Of a stretch of 64,000 nucleotides of DNA, positions 24,328 through 36,239 are shown piece after piece (within the stretch, counting starts at the first letter, position 1; each line of letters opens with the position of its first letter). Source of the stretch: Ceratothoa steindachneri (lineage: Eukaryota > Arthropoda > Malacostraca > Isopoda > Cymothoidae); NCBI GenBank assembly GCA_963969495.1, contig OZ018335.1, positions 86,879,256-86,943,255 on the forward strand, in the 5' to 3' direction. The translations under genes and the position numbers were made by a program. Under the pieces are notes generated by a model. It saw only the letters and a list, made by a program, of their open reading frames with translations, was not told the origin of the DNA and made no database searches.

Positions 24328-25217
24328 TCTGCCTGGTTAAACATGTCCATCTCTCAGTTGGCGTACTAGTCTGAAACAACCTCCATTCTGCTCGGTCTTC
24401 GTATCCTCTTTGTTCCTGCACTTCCGTCAATGTCGGTCCTCTTCGTATTAGCGCCCTCTCCATATCCTCGAATAAGCTTGAAAATGAATATTTTCTAAGT
24501 GCTATTTAATATTCTTGGTGAGTTAATGCAGGATTTTGGAGACTTTCGGTATTTAAATCTCCATTTGTCTAATGCCCTGAGTTGGTTGATAGAATGAATA
24601 GCTTAAGAATTTCTTTGCTTCCCCTCACAATCTAAATTATAAAATACATATTAAAATATCCAATTGCAGTCATTGCATATCGTCCTGACCAGAATTAAAA
24701 AATACACAAATATTTATCGAACCCAGAGAGAAAAAACTAGCAATCGGAAAATTTAGAGAAGGAAATAACAGAAGACCAAGGAAATGTTACTATATTTTCT
24801 TTTGCAAAATTTTAGTACTACCCCTTGGAGACTGATAATAACCAAGGGGTTTCGGCGTTCGAAGTTAAAACAAAGAGTTTAGGCGGCTGAATTGCGCTCA
24901 TCAAATAGATATTCATTAAACCGAAATTACTGGCTTTACTTCTACTGAAGGACAACTAAAATACAATAATTTCTATCAAACAATATTTCTAAATATTTTT
25001 AGAAAAATGTTTAGTTTTCTGCCTTTCCAAAATAAAAGATATCGAATTACGATTCATCTTTTAATACCGAACCACCACAGCAACTTTAGAAACCAAAATG
25101 GCATCAGCCTAGTGGAAGCTGTCTAAATACATAAATATCTTTTAAATAAATTTTATGCCATCAATTTCCCCAAATTGCAGTGTTTTCTTTTGTTCAAATG
25201 AAATTACTTCTTTGCAG
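24326..25217. other. End of the first intron
   Basis: AT-rich. Right after the microsatellite, minus-strand codons read like LINE tail sequence (LTRQM, ERWTCL, AEWRLFQTS), too short to assign. The last 40 bases are a good splice acceptor. Confidence 0.4.
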
Positions 25218-25378
25218 ACCTCATCCAGCGCTGTTCCTCTGGGTCGAGTCTACGTACGCGATCTAGACGATTGGGATGCGGGAGAAAAGACATACGCATG
25301 GAAGAGGGCCGAGCCCCTGTTCAGACTTAATCCAAAAGAGGGGTCCGTTGAGATGCTTCCAGGGAGCCAAGAGGGAAG
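25218..25378 (+). CDS. CadN: Cadherin-N-like gene, internal exon b (start of membrane-proximal domain)
   Basis: A 161-bp exon lies between an acceptor (tttgcag, ends 25217) and a gt donor (25379). It starts in phase 0, continuing exon a exactly, and holds 53 codons plus two bases. The protein reads PLGRVYVRDLDDWDAGEK, TYAWKRAEPLFRL, GSVEMLPGSQEG. The GRVYVxDxDDWD signature followed by an aromatic-W-K stretch, 'FxL' and 'GxxxMxxGxxEGR' is characteristic of the domain that follows the last cadherin repeat in arthropod classic cadherins (CadN type). It has no counterpart in vertebrate classic cadherins. There is no start or stop codon, as expected for an internal exon. GC content is clearly above that of the flanking intron. 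Confidence 0.88.
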
Positions 25379-25863
25379 GTAGAGACAAAAGCATTTTTCC
25401 CATTAAATTTACTTTAATGTTTTAATATTGCTAATTTGCATGAATGATCGTTAACGAATTTAAAGCGCAGATGAATACTCTAATCTATGAACATTTAAGT
25501 AAAGAATTTACAAAGACGAAAGTTTATCACCCAAAGTCTGATAGCTCGAGAGCGTACTTGTAAATTAACCAAAACAAGCTTGGACATAAACAAAGTAAAT
25601 TTCAAGTATAAACGAACAAAATTTTCGGAGTGAAGACTACGAAAAAAATTTTTGAAAACATTTGTGCATATCTTGTGTGTGTCCTTATTTCGTGTGTGAC
25701 TATTACTTTCATTGCACCCCCAAAAACCGAAATTCTTATTAGGACAGGTTCGCCCCCCCCCCGTCAATTTATTCTCTGCGACAGTCGAGCCACGTCTTAA
25801 AATGGGGATTTCAGTTTTTCCTCAAAAGATTTGATTTAACTTCATAATTACGTGATTAAAAGA

Positions 25864-25987
25864 AAGGAGGATGTTGCCTCACACCCTCGAATTCACACTG
25901 CACTCGTTATTATATATTACAATGGAAGGAGGATGTTGCCTCGCACCCTCGCATTCTCACTGCACTCGTTTTTATATTCCAATGGAA
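25864..25987. repeat. Two tandem 62-bp units
   Basis: 25864-25925 is repeated at 25926-25987 with only a few differences (shared core aaggaggatgttgcctc and cactgcactcgtt). Confidence 0.85.
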
Positions 25988-25989
25988 CA

Positions 25990-27535
25990 AATAAATTCTC
26001 CATTTTGAGACTAAGAATTCTAAAGAACTTAGGACACTTGCTAAACAGGATTAAATGAGGATGACTAATTACAGTCCAGTTTCTAACAATATTCTTCGTA
26101 ATTTTGAATTTAATTATTCTTTTAACGCCTATATTTATTTAATTTGATGATTCGGTGAGATTATTTTGAAGTGGTGTAGTTAGAAGAAGTGAAATGTATA
26201 GAGGATAAATTACCCTAGTAGGCTAAATAAAATACTAGTAGAATTGCTTGGGAGAACATAGTATTTGGCTAAAGCAGCCCCAATTCTGAGGAAGCGTGAG
26301 AACTTTTAGCAAGGTATATCAGATCGAGATTTGACCCCATCATTTTATGTTATATAACAATATTTCATACCTTTTGAAAATACATTTTTTTAAATTACAT
26401 GATTTTTCTAAACTTCCAAAATACAAAGAAGTGATTAAACCTTTGGTTTCTTCCTGACAAGGTGGAACTCATTCTTTTCATGAAATTAGTTATGCATTAC
26501 CAATGCACCTCATAAATTCTCTTAATTTTGGTTTCCTTTAGGATTTTCTACCTTGACAAAGTGGGTCTGATGGGGATTTAAAGCTCAGAATCAAGTTCTA
26601 CATTTTATTAATTGTTATGTTTACTTTTTATTTCCTTAATATTACCTGATTAGAGGGAGAAAAAATTACTCTTTGTAATATTGCGTGTCTAGTAAAACTC
26701 TTCCAAGTTCGGAATCGTTCCTTTAGGAGAGGCAGGCCTAAGAATCATTAAATTAAACGGCCTTCTGCTGGTAGCGCCATACTCAATGACTCCAATGGGC
26801 TGGTTTGTCAAAAACCTCGGCAATCAGATGAATTCATGCTAGTAAATGTGTGGAATATGATTGATATTTAAGGATGTGAGAAAGAGGTGAGTAAAAGTAT
26901 AAGTCAGGATTACAGAACCTTGCCTCTTGTGAGATAAACATGGAAAGATTATGAATTTGCATCGGATGGAGCGAACATAGGTGTTGATTAGGGTGGAAAG
27001 GTTATTTATCTGTAGGGACGTAATGTTCGCGCTGATCAATGGGGGAAAAGCATCGCGAGAATAAATTGTTATTCGACGCAGAGTACTAAATTGAGTACGT
27101 GACTTTTATAGAGTTTAAAACAAATTGAGAAGGATAAAAATAATCTATATAATTTTACGCGACAGCACAACATGACTCCAAACATTAAGAATTTATGATT
27201 TTTCCTCTATAAAAGCTAAGTATTTAATTTTATAAATCATTTTACAACTGAAAAATGAGAAAGGAAGCGTCGAAACTAGTAGAATGAAGCGTCAAATCTA
27301 GTATTGTACATCAAAGAAAACTAGGGACTAAAGAGGTGTCGCTATATTCTTTGATCTAGGAACAGCGAGATGCGATGGATGTAGATGAATCTGAGACCTC
27401 AGGAATTATGTGGCTGAATGTGACGTCTGCATTGATGATACACCATTTGGTTCTCCTGCATCGATCCCGTCATGAGAGAAGTGAAGTCAAATAACAGAGG
27501 TTCTGGAATGACTTGGTAGGTTGAATTGAGGATGG
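25990..27535. other. Intron sequence, nothing recognised
   Basis: AT-rich DNA with short open frames only. Positions 26780-27060 read weakly like a worn LINE endonuclease on the + strand, but no landmark motif is clear. Confidence 0.35.
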
Positions 27536-28110
27536 GTTTCGGTTGATTTTTGTGGAAGATATGAATGGAGGAAAATTTAAAATATGACAAATTGGATACT
27601 GGAGATTTTGGTACACTTTTTACATAATAAATGTGAGAAGAGGTGGTAGGGTTCTGCGGTTAAAGAGAATTACGTCCGTCAAACATTTCTATCAGCACAT
27701 GTATGTGAATAAATACATATGGCTTGGGTACATTCGATCACATGATTTGTTGTGTAAGGATAAATTGGTTGATACATGTATAAGAAGAATAGAGAAAGGT
27801 AAAAAGTGACACTTCGTTGATTCAGAGAGAAATGGAAGAATATCTAAGGGGCTTGCAATTGTGAGAGAGGAAATAAATGTAAAAGTGGGGATTGAACAAA
27901 TATGGACAAAATTAAAGGACCTAAGTGTGGGTAGTGAAAGGATCTAAGTGGCGATTAAAAACTAGAAAGAAAATAAAACAAACACTGGCGTTGCAGGATG
28001 ATGTAAAACATTGTTGTTAGCCAAGAGAATGCTTATCTGCAAAGGCTGGAGAGTGCCGAAGAGACTTAAGAAGATGTCGATAAATGGATAGACCACGTGC
28101 TGCTAAATCT
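27536..28110 (+). pseudogene. Possible LINE endonuclease relic
   Basis: The + strand reads FVEDMNGGKF (about 27555-27585), then after shifts VNKYIWLGYIRSHDLLC (about 27700-27755) and EINVKVGIEQIWTKLKDL (about 27870-27925). The order 'DMNG ... NKYxW ... S(H)D' with a following 'E.W..LKD' helix matches the second half of an APE endonuclease and its linker. The match is weak, many stops are present and no RT follows. Confidence 0.3.
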
Positions 28111-28645
28111 CAAGCGCTACTTAAGATAGGCATTTGAACATGTCCAAAGAGGCCTGGAGGTAATACAGTGTAAATTTTTTCCCCCCAAAATTTTGAAACT
28201 TACTTACCTAATTATTGGTGTTAGCAGCTTTTTTACTAACGTACCCATTAGTTTTACTACCAAGTGTTCAATATTATTAGTATTTGTCAGGAAATATTTC
28301 CTTATGATAAATACTAGCCAAGATGTAACATTCAAACATGAATATTACTTGAGTTAAATTATTAACATTAAAAAAAATGTAACAAATTTATTATTTCACT
28401 AGTTAGGTGACTTGTAGGAATATATATTCTCTCATAAGTAAACTTTGCTCACAAACAGTTAGCAGCACTAAACAGGACGCATTAAAGGCCGCTGAGTACT
28501 AAAGGCCCCCAAACTTTTTCTTAGAAGGTTCTTATTTTATCCGAACTAGAGTTACCGCAAAATATATGTGCAAATAAATTGTAATTATTATATAATAGAA
28601 AAGTTAATATTTGTGAGGTAATCGATTCTCCCCCCCCCCCCTCCA
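28111..28645. other. Intron sequence, nothing recognised
   Basis: AT-rich, ending in a C-homopolymer run (28631-28640). Confidence 0.4.
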
Positions 28646-28649
28646 CCCC

Positions 28650-28745
28650 CTAACAATTGAGCCACTGGTCTTTAACTACAAAGTCCAAGCAGTGGAGACG
28701 CCGTAGCCTGACCACTTGACCACCTTCCCTCTCGCTCCTCGTCTC
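28650..28745 (-). repeat. tRNA-like segment, possible SINE head
   Basis: On the minus strand, ggtggtcaagtggtcaggc (ending near 28705) resembles the D-arm/A-box of a type-II tRNA gene. About 45 bases on, gtggctcaattgttag has weak likeness to a B-box. The anticodon and acceptor stems do not close convincingly, so it is not called a tRNA gene; a tRNA-derived SINE is one explanation. Confidence 0.25.
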
Positions 28746-29120
28746 GAAGAGAATCTGAATGGCCGCGCCAGACCACATAATGCACTAATCAGCTCAGGTG
28801 GGACCCGAGACCCTAACATCGGTTAAAACAGCAAGATTTTCCCCTAGAGTTGGTATTCAATTTTACAGCATATGCGAAATTAGAGAAGCGTCGTCCTCAA
28901 GCCAGAAGCTCCTTTTTAGGGTTAACTGAATGACGCGCTGAGAAAAACCGTTAGAGGAGGAGACGTAATCCAGCCTGTCCACGCATCCCCCTCTCCTCCT
29001 TCCCCTATCCCAAGTGGAGTGGCGAAATATAAAATCAAATAACTTCGGAAAAACGTGATAGATCACGTTAGTCATCAAGGCAACGAAGACCGGCAAGAGG
29101 CCCGGCTACCAACAGAAGGG
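28746..29120. other. GC-richer unassigned DNA
   Basis: More GC-rich than the intron. The 77-codon minus frame (28863-29096) has no recognisable features. Probably part of the same repeat unit as 29121-29437. Confidence 0.35.
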
Positions 29121-29437
29121 ACTAAGAAGAAGCTCATCCGGAGCCAGTTCTTGATGGTCACACCGAACTTTAAGTTAACTTGATTTAAGAAGCAAGTTTA
29201 ACTAACCATCGTCAGAGAAACCCCCCTATCCTGGTCTATACCAAAGGACAAAGATAGTTCTCGCCCTTGAGGAATACCGGTACTAAGAAGAAGTTTATCC
29301 TCGAGCCAGTTCCTGGTGGTCACACCGAACTTTAAGCTAACTTGATTTAAGAAGCAAGTTCAATTTATGCTCGTCAGAGAAACCCCCTATCCTGGTCTAT
29401 CCCAATAGACAGAGATAGTCCTCGCCCTTAAAGAATA
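29121..29437. repeat. Two tandem copies of a 161-bp unit
   Basis: Unit 1 (29121-29281) and unit 2 (29282-29437) both begin actaagaagaag and share the blocks ggtcacaccgaactttaag, ttgatttaagaagcaagtt and ctatcctggtctat. The second copy is slightly shorter. Confidence 0.85.
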
Positions 29438-30459
29438 CACCGGAGTGAACTCCCTCCAGCACTCCCCTGAGTCAAACGATTTACGCATTGACTCATCGCT
29501 CGCCAGAGCGAATTATTCCCTGAGTATCCCAAAGAGAAGAAAAAACATTCTTTCCCTAGCGGGTAGTGAGATCATTTCCTCCAGAAGGCTTGCGTCCCTC
29601 CACCTCCCATACGCTCCAAAGTCCTCTGTAGCTTTAAAGTATTTCTCCCTTCCGAGTAAAGCTGAGCGTTGATCAACACGTTGGCCCGGAAACGAAATTC
29701 TTGAGGTGTCAACTATTGAGTTCAAGGTCAAACTCAAATCCGATTCTCGAGGAATCGCGTAAAGTATTTAAACCCCTGGTATATGTTCGTTGAGGTCAGT
29801 TGCATTTAAAATTAAAGTAAGTTGTAGGTCAACCATTACTATAAATTCAAGTATGTCATTTAGAAAGTCTCACTTAAATTTGTTGAATTCATTTATGTGT
29901 ATTTAGTATTTCAAATTTAGTTGGTTCATGTTTTTTTAATTAAAGTTTTGAATTTTTAGAAACAAATGTTTATTAAATCCTCGAGACGCTAAGCAAGGCA
30001 CTAGGAACCCTCAAAGATTAAGAAGTAATAATCAGATCATAATAATAATCATAATAATCAAAAAAGATATATAGTACTCTAAGAGATCAAGAATAATCAA
30101 GGAGTTTTGAAGTACGTAATCAGCTTATACGTACGAACTGCCATCACTTGGTCCTTCTTATACCACGACGATGTTCTATATTGCAAATGCAGGGGAAATT
30201 TCTCATATATATCTATAATCTAGCACATCGGCATTTCTTAATTAAACAAGCTAAAAATTTAGAGTTTATCTTTGAACATTATTGAGGCGCACAAAAATGA
30301 CCTATATTGACCCCCTGGGTTCAACGCTTCACATTGCAAATGCAAAGAGCTCGATGATCGTGTAAGCAAAATATTCAAAACCATAATTCATCCTGGTCCT
30401 CTGTTATTGTTGTAAATGGAAGTAAACCCAGTGGTGTTACTCAGAGAGCTATACTCGGT

Positions 30460-30461
<2 letters not shown>
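29438..30461. other. Unassigned, first third GC-richer
   Basis: A 75-codon + frame (29445-29672) begins right after the tandem repeat, but its product has no known features. 'aagtatttaaacccc' near 29761 looks promoter- or LTR-like. From 29800 on the sequence is plain AT-rich intron. Confidence 0.35.

Positions 30462-30518
<57 letters not shown>
30462..30518. repeat. (TA)n microsatellite
   Basis: About 57 bp of pure TA repeats, directly left of a fold-back repeat. Confidence 0.9.
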
Positions 30519-30520
<2 letters not shown>

Positions 30521-30549
30521 TGTAGTTGGGTAGCAGTCTTTTTTGAACG

Positions 30550-30721
30550 CAAATTTTGTTGAAGACCATTGTGTATTTCGCCTTAATTAATTTCCTCTGT
30601 AACTTTCTCTTCTATTAACTATCTTTTTTTAAATTATTTTTTTCTTTTCTTTTTTCTTTTTTAATTAATTACCAAAGGAAATTAATCAAGGCGAAATACA
30701 CAATAGTCTTCAAAAAATTTG
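30550..30721. repeat. Fold-back element with 46-bp arms
   Basis: 30550-30596 (caaattttgttgaagacc...) and 30676-30721 are inverted copies of each other with a few mismatches and small gaps. The 79-bp loop is T/C rich. (TA)n tracts lie on both sides (30462-30518 and 30723-30738), consistent with a TA-targeting MITE. Confidence 0.8.
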
Positions 30722-30736
30722 TATATATATATATAT

Positions 30737-31405
30737 AAGCGGTTAAAAGGATATTTTTGGATAACACAGACGTCCTCAAAGCCCTCGGAAGAGCTCTTCT
30801 TACATACACGAGAAGGTAACAATTAAAATAGGCGTTATCTCAGATAGCCAAAATCTATCTGTGGATTGACGTTTTTAAGTGTCACCTTTGTTTTTCGAAG
30901 AGAATGGAAAGTTTGTTTTCTTCTCCCACTTCGCCACAGCTTATAAATAAAGAAAAAATATTGCAGTAAAGCAAGGGTGACACTTAAAAACGCCAGTTAA
31001 AAGATAGTTTTTTCGCTATCTGAGAGAATGCGTTTTTTAAGTGTTCCTTTCTCGTGTATGTGAAAAGAGCATCTTCTGAGGGTTTTGAGGAAGATTGACT
31101 TTGCCAAAAATAGCCTTTTAACCGCATAATTAATTGCGTTAGTGGAATAATTTTTCTTAATTTATAAGGTGTGGCGAAGATGGAAAGGAAAACCAAATTT
31201 TCATCCTCTTCAAAAAGCAAGGGTGACACATCAAAACGCCAATTGACAGATAGTTTTTTAACTATCTGAGACAACGGCTGTTTTAAGTGTTACCTGCTGG
31301 TGTATGTGAGAAGAGCTCCTTCTGTGGGTTGTGAGGAAGACTGTGTTTGCCTGCCAAAAATAACCTTTTATCACATAATTAATTGCGTTACTGCAATAAT
31401 TTTTC
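30737..31405. repeat. Three copies of a ~190-250-bp repeat, one inverted
   Basis: Two direct copies lie at 30970-31156 and 31216-31405 (shared agcaagggtgacac, gatagttttt, actatctgag/gctatctgag, cataattaattgcgtta), 246 bp apart. A third copy is inverted at 30737-30969. A linker with gtggcgaag lies between copies and is also found, inverted, at the left. Each unit contains a short internal palindrome (gatag...ctatc). Confidence 0.8.
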
Positions 31406-31431
31406 ATATATATATATATATATATATATAT
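31406..31431. repeat. (TA)n microsatellite
   Basis: 26 bp of TA repeats between the 246-bp repeat and a Penelope-end-like sequence. Confidence 0.9.
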
Positions 31432-31520
31432 GCAACAAAGCCCGCCGAGAAAATTAATACGAGGATTCCAAGTACTCTCGAACTTTATTTCGAGTTCTTT
31501 ATCAAGGAATAACAGAAGTA
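31432..31520 (-). repeat. Penelope-like element terminal fragment
   Basis: The reverse complement of 31436-31512 aligns with 39118-39190, the left flank of the Penelope-like element: both have a gttat(t)ccttga block, aataaagttcga, agtacttgga and a final ggcgggc/tgcggga. Penelope-type ends often carry a hammerhead-ribozyme-like motif, and the order cttgata...ctcgaaataaag here is a degenerate fit to that core. Confidence 0.45.
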
Positions 31521-34500
31521 TTGAAAATTGTAATATTTATAAAGATGATAGAGAGGAGAGGTAACGCCCACAAAAAGCAAAAAGCAATCAATAACATGAA
31601 TTAATATGAAATGGAAGCCTTAGGAGAAACAAAGATAAATACAAAATAAGATCCCTAAATCAGGTAAATTTAAAAGACTAAAGGTTGACAGGAGGATTAA
31701 AATACCGCCAAGTCAATTAAGGAATTAGAAAAATTCTAAACGAGAGATTAACCTCAGAGGTCAGGATCAAAATCCAAGTTAAAATAGATACAAATATTCT
31801 AAAGACTTGATTCAAATGGAAATAAATACAGACAAAACATAAGTCTACATAGATGCACACAAAATAAAAATAAATTGTTTATTAAGATTAATATAAATAT
31901 TGAGTCTCAAATTAAAAGTTTCGACAGTACATTGTGAATATAATTAAAAAATAACCATCGAGTTTATATAAGCCAGGACTTAAATAAAAATTTGGGGATT
32001 TACTAATAAAGGTGCAATGAACTTTGAAAATTGTAAAAATGAATTATTTCTTTACCTGTCTTAATTTTCATCCCCCCTTCCTCCCTGCCCACAAGAGATA
32101 TTCCCAGACATCCAAAGTTTGCTCATATAGCAACGTTCTTTTAATGGTGATGTTGGGGGGATAGGGTTCTAGCTTTCCATCCACTTAGGGCCACATATCC
32201 ATTCTGCATTAGAATTACAATAAAAAGTACTCTATCAACACCTGATACTCTCTGTATAATGGGGGACTCTTATCTTACCATAATTAGGATTCAAACCCAA
32301 TTCTTTGCTTACGGAGCGATCTATTGAGATCTAATTGACCAGAAGATTGTAGCAGTCAACAGCAACGAAATTCTGCCATATTTAATATAGTTTATCCTGG
32401 AAAATATTCCAAGGTAATTATTATGCCTCTGTAATGTGTGGCTTTGTTCGCCATAAACTGATGAAGTCTCAGCACTAGCGACGCAACGATTGTTTTCGAC
32501 CAATATTCTTGGTGTCAGGCGGTGGTTGGGGGTTGAGTTGTGGGTAAATGCGCTGAGAGAATGCTTAATTTTTCCATTGAACACGAACTCCAAGTGGAAT
32601 TTTTGTTCCAGTTTTTAGTATGTCTTTTTTGAGCTTGAAGTGGCTTCAAAGTGATTTTAAACGGCTAGCTTAATTTTACAAGAACATTTAGAGCTTATAT
32701 TTTGATTCAACTGGGCCTGTGAGGTACTAAATTTACCAAAAACAGGCAAAGGATAATGAAACGGTGTGTGTAATTATGATTTTACATCTTAACAAAATTT
32801 AAATAGAAAGGAGTTGAAATCATATTTAATATGCGGTTTACATCGAGAGGTGGTGATGATCAGTTGGACAGGCATTAATAGGCATAGGATATGAATCTGC
32901 GTAAGATATCTTCAAAAGGAATAGAATAAAATACATTAACTTGTTTAACACGCGAAAATATAAGATTTAGCTTAATTTTCGCCTTTTATTCTTATTTTAT
33001 TCATTAGCTTTTAATCGAAAAATATACAAGTAAAGTATACTTGTATATCTATGCACAAAAACATAAAAATAAACATACATTTAAACATATGTATATGCAC
33101 ATTCAACACAGAAACTAGTATATAGGTGAAAAGGATTCGCTATAATAGACACAATACAATGCTGGTCATACGTTGTTATAATGAATTTTATTATTCGTAT
33201 TATAAATTAGATCAACATTTCCTTATTAAATAATTCAAAATAAAATGTCATTGCTATTAGTATTTTATTAATTTAATTAGTACTTCATTAATAATTCTCA
33301 TTATGTCTGTAGAGCTCATTTACGCATCGTTAATAATTTCAGGTCATAAAGAAATCATAACCAATGAAAAGGCAAATAGTTTTCTTCTCAGTTTATAAAT
33401 GGGAAATGCCAAGCATCGCGAATTCATTCTATATCATCTTAACAAATAGCTGAAGCCAAATAACATGCACACACAACTTAGTTAATAAACCTCTTAAGCA
33501 ATTCTAAAAATTCAAAATCAATGGTAAACCTTTTACAATAAACTCACCATTGAGCATCAGAGTAAACACATGAAAACCAATCTTTCTTATTTCTTCCATA
33601 TATAATGCAAAGTTAGGTAGACACTCTCAAATAAGGCATTTTGGCACCTTTAGTTGGCATTCAACTACTTTCCTACAAATTGGAAATCAGGGTTACTAAA
33701 TGCTCATTATCTAAGCCCTATTCTTGCAATACAAGAGAATTATTCGAACACTTGCATATAAAGATGTTATTATATTCACACACCAAACCTTTCAGAAACT
33801 CTAAATTTAAGCGCTCTGTCACATTTTATTATTTTTGGACTTGAAAATACCCGTAGAAAATATTTTACCACTCTCACTTGGCCATCGTCGTCGCACATTT
33901 TCAGGGGCGCGAGAAATGGTACCATGGCTTGAGACGCGATTGTAACTTAATCTCAAAATCATATCATTAATTAACAATAATGAGAAGCTCTGTCATTAAT
34001 CGAGGTTCCAACGTTAGGAATGATATACCAGCAAAGATAAAAAAAAAACAATGCTAATTTTGCATTAAAAAAAGGTAAAAAATTATCTAATAAATCCTGC
34101 ATAGCTTTAGCTTAACTGTGGTCCTTCTTCTCTTAATAACCTCATTAAGTTTATCCCATCTCCCCTATACCTCCTTGCAGTATATTTTGGGGCCTATAAA
34201 CTCAATAAACTCTCTGCATTTGAACTTATATGTTCCTCGTCTTATACTTCTCCCATTCTTGTAAACTTTTAACTTAAAATATTTAATTTTATATAAATAT
34301 TTTTTAATTTAATTAAAAAACCTTTACAGTTCATACATCAGTTTGATTTCGCTTTAATATCTAGTACAGTGACTCTACAAGTATAAGTTGTTCTGATTCT
34401 TGCCAGGAAGAATATCTTGTTGCTTTCTTGATTGGATTGTTATACGAAGAGTGATATCCAGTCGCTTTCATGCTAGTAGTTGTGTAGAATGTTAGCGAGA

Positions 34501-35640
34501 TCAATATTGTTCATGCCTGACCTTGGCCAAGAACTTTTCGTTTTTTCTACTAAATAAGAGCTGACACATATTCACTACTAATTTAGGAGTCGCTAAACTC
34601 AAATATGCCATTGGGTTTGGACTATCACGCAATCTTTCTTCTACAATACAACTCCTTCATTTTTGTTCAGTCAACACTAAAATGTAGCCAATTATAGAGA
34701 TACTCATAATCAGCTTTAGACTATTATTTAATTTAAATGCCATTGAATAATAAGTATATATTAATAAATACAAAGAAACACATGGAAAATAAAAATTATT
34801 TTCACAGATCTGGGTTGAGTTCCATTAACTGAGAATCACCGCTAATGGAATAAGTTGTCATTTATATGATATTCTGGTGTGCTTTATTTAAAAATATTCT
34901 GCTCTAGGGCTCCAACAGTTGTGGTTAAACATATTGGTATCTCACTTACCTTATTATCGCTCCTGCCTAGTTTTTATATTTTGCGGAAATAATTTAGTTT
35001 GCTCATCACTTATGTTACTTAGGCTTCTAAGAAATTTATTAAGATGATTGGTGAAAAAGAGATAAGGCTGAAACAATGTTTTCATAAATGGTTTCTAGTT
35101 TATGCTTTTATAGTTTTCCAAGAAACCTTTCCCAACAGGCATCTAAGAATGGCAAAGTTTTCTTTCATATCATTTTCGAATCTTCTGAATTTTGAATATC
35201 TATTTAGTTTACTGTTAAAAAGGCCTTAAATTTTTTCACAACTGAGACAAGGAAATTTGCGCATATGTAGAAAAGAGTTAACTCTATTCATTGCTTTCAA
35301 ATACTGATTTATTAGACATATTGAAGGGGAAAGGAGGGAAATTTATTTTAAAAAATAAATTAATGGTAGATTGATAGTATATTTTCTCTGACATTTAATC
35401 ATTTTCTCTTTGGTCAATTTATCTGAGTTTAATGCTTTATTTTAGGTCTACTGTTCCAAATGCACAAGAAATATGGTAATTCCAGGTATACTCATGTTAA
35501 TCATTTGAAAAGTTGAAAATATTAAGTTCGACATGGATGACTAAGTTGTATTCATCCTAAATGATTAATGGATTTTTTTCTATTCATCTTTAAGATATAC
35601 AAAATAACTAATTGGAACTGAGCCAGACCTTCCACAGTGC
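31521..35640. other. Long AT-rich intron stretch
   Basis: No open frame with family features. The only structure noticed is a short inverted repeat near 33023-33050 (arms atatacaagta/tacttgtatat around a 3-base loop). Many A/T homopolymers. Confidence 0.5.
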
Positions 35641-35679
35641 CAGCCGTATTGCACTCGACTTTATTAAGCATACTTCCTA

Positions 35680-35960
35680 ACTCGTTATGTGTTTGCCAGT
35701 GTTCAAGGAATGTTCAAAGTCCCAGGAGTGGTTTGGCTTTCCCGCCGTATCCTCTTTGTTTGAAGTGAGTGGGCCTCTACCAGGCGCTGCATATGTCTTT
35801 AGGGCCGAGCTGATTTCAATACACTCGTCGGTACGGGATATACGATTTTGTGCCCGGTTGGGAGACCGGAGTGTTTTAAGGCGAATTACAAATCACCGAG
35901 AGTGCTCTCGAGGCATTAGAATCTTCGCACCTTCTATGTTTCTGTAGCAGTGACGCCACG
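35680..35960 (+). pseudogene. LINE RNase H domain relic (I/jockey type)
   Basis: The + strand reads WFGFPAV, SSLFEVSGPLPGAAYVFRAE, LISIHSSVRDIRFCARLGDR, then after a shift ITESALEALESS. The ELxxIxxSVxxI core and the later 'IT(D/E)S.xALEAL' correspond to the RNase H fold of LINE ORF2. SxLFEVxG...ELIxIxxSVxxI is shared with the minus-strand relic at 9.1-9.3 kb, so both come from one family. Truncated on both sides. Confidence 0.55.
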
Positions 35961-36239
35961 GTTGCCGCAAACAGAGCGGATGTACACCCTGAACCACGCC
36001 TATAGCTTGGTAGGGTAAGATAGAATTTATCAGTTTTCTGTTAAGGAACTTTAATGAAATTTTTCCCAGCACAATGTGGCTGTATTACACCCTTAAATTT
36101 TTATTTTAGATTTGTCGTTTTTTAGTGAACCAAGCAAAATACTTCAAGGAAAGTAGCCCATCTAAAACTATTTTGGAGAAAACAAAGGAAAATTATACAT
36201 ATTAAGCATACCTTTCGTATATATTTAACATAAAAACAT
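35961..36239. other. Intron sequence, nothing recognised
   Basis: No gene or repeat recognised; could include the 3' end of the LINE. Confidence 0.35.

Larger units (their letters stand above)
4653..25217 (+). other. Cadherin intron, 20.6 kb, phase 0
   Basis: This intron is defined by a gt donor after exon a and a strong acceptor (pyrimidine-rich, ending tttgcag) before exon b. It is packed with Tc1/mariner, LINE and unknown-family relics on both strands. No alternative cadherin exon was recognised inside it. Confidence 0.75.

Noticed and set aside
28650..28745. A complete tRNA gene
   Set aside because: A-box is good but acceptor and anticodon stems do not pair; reported only as a possible SINE head.
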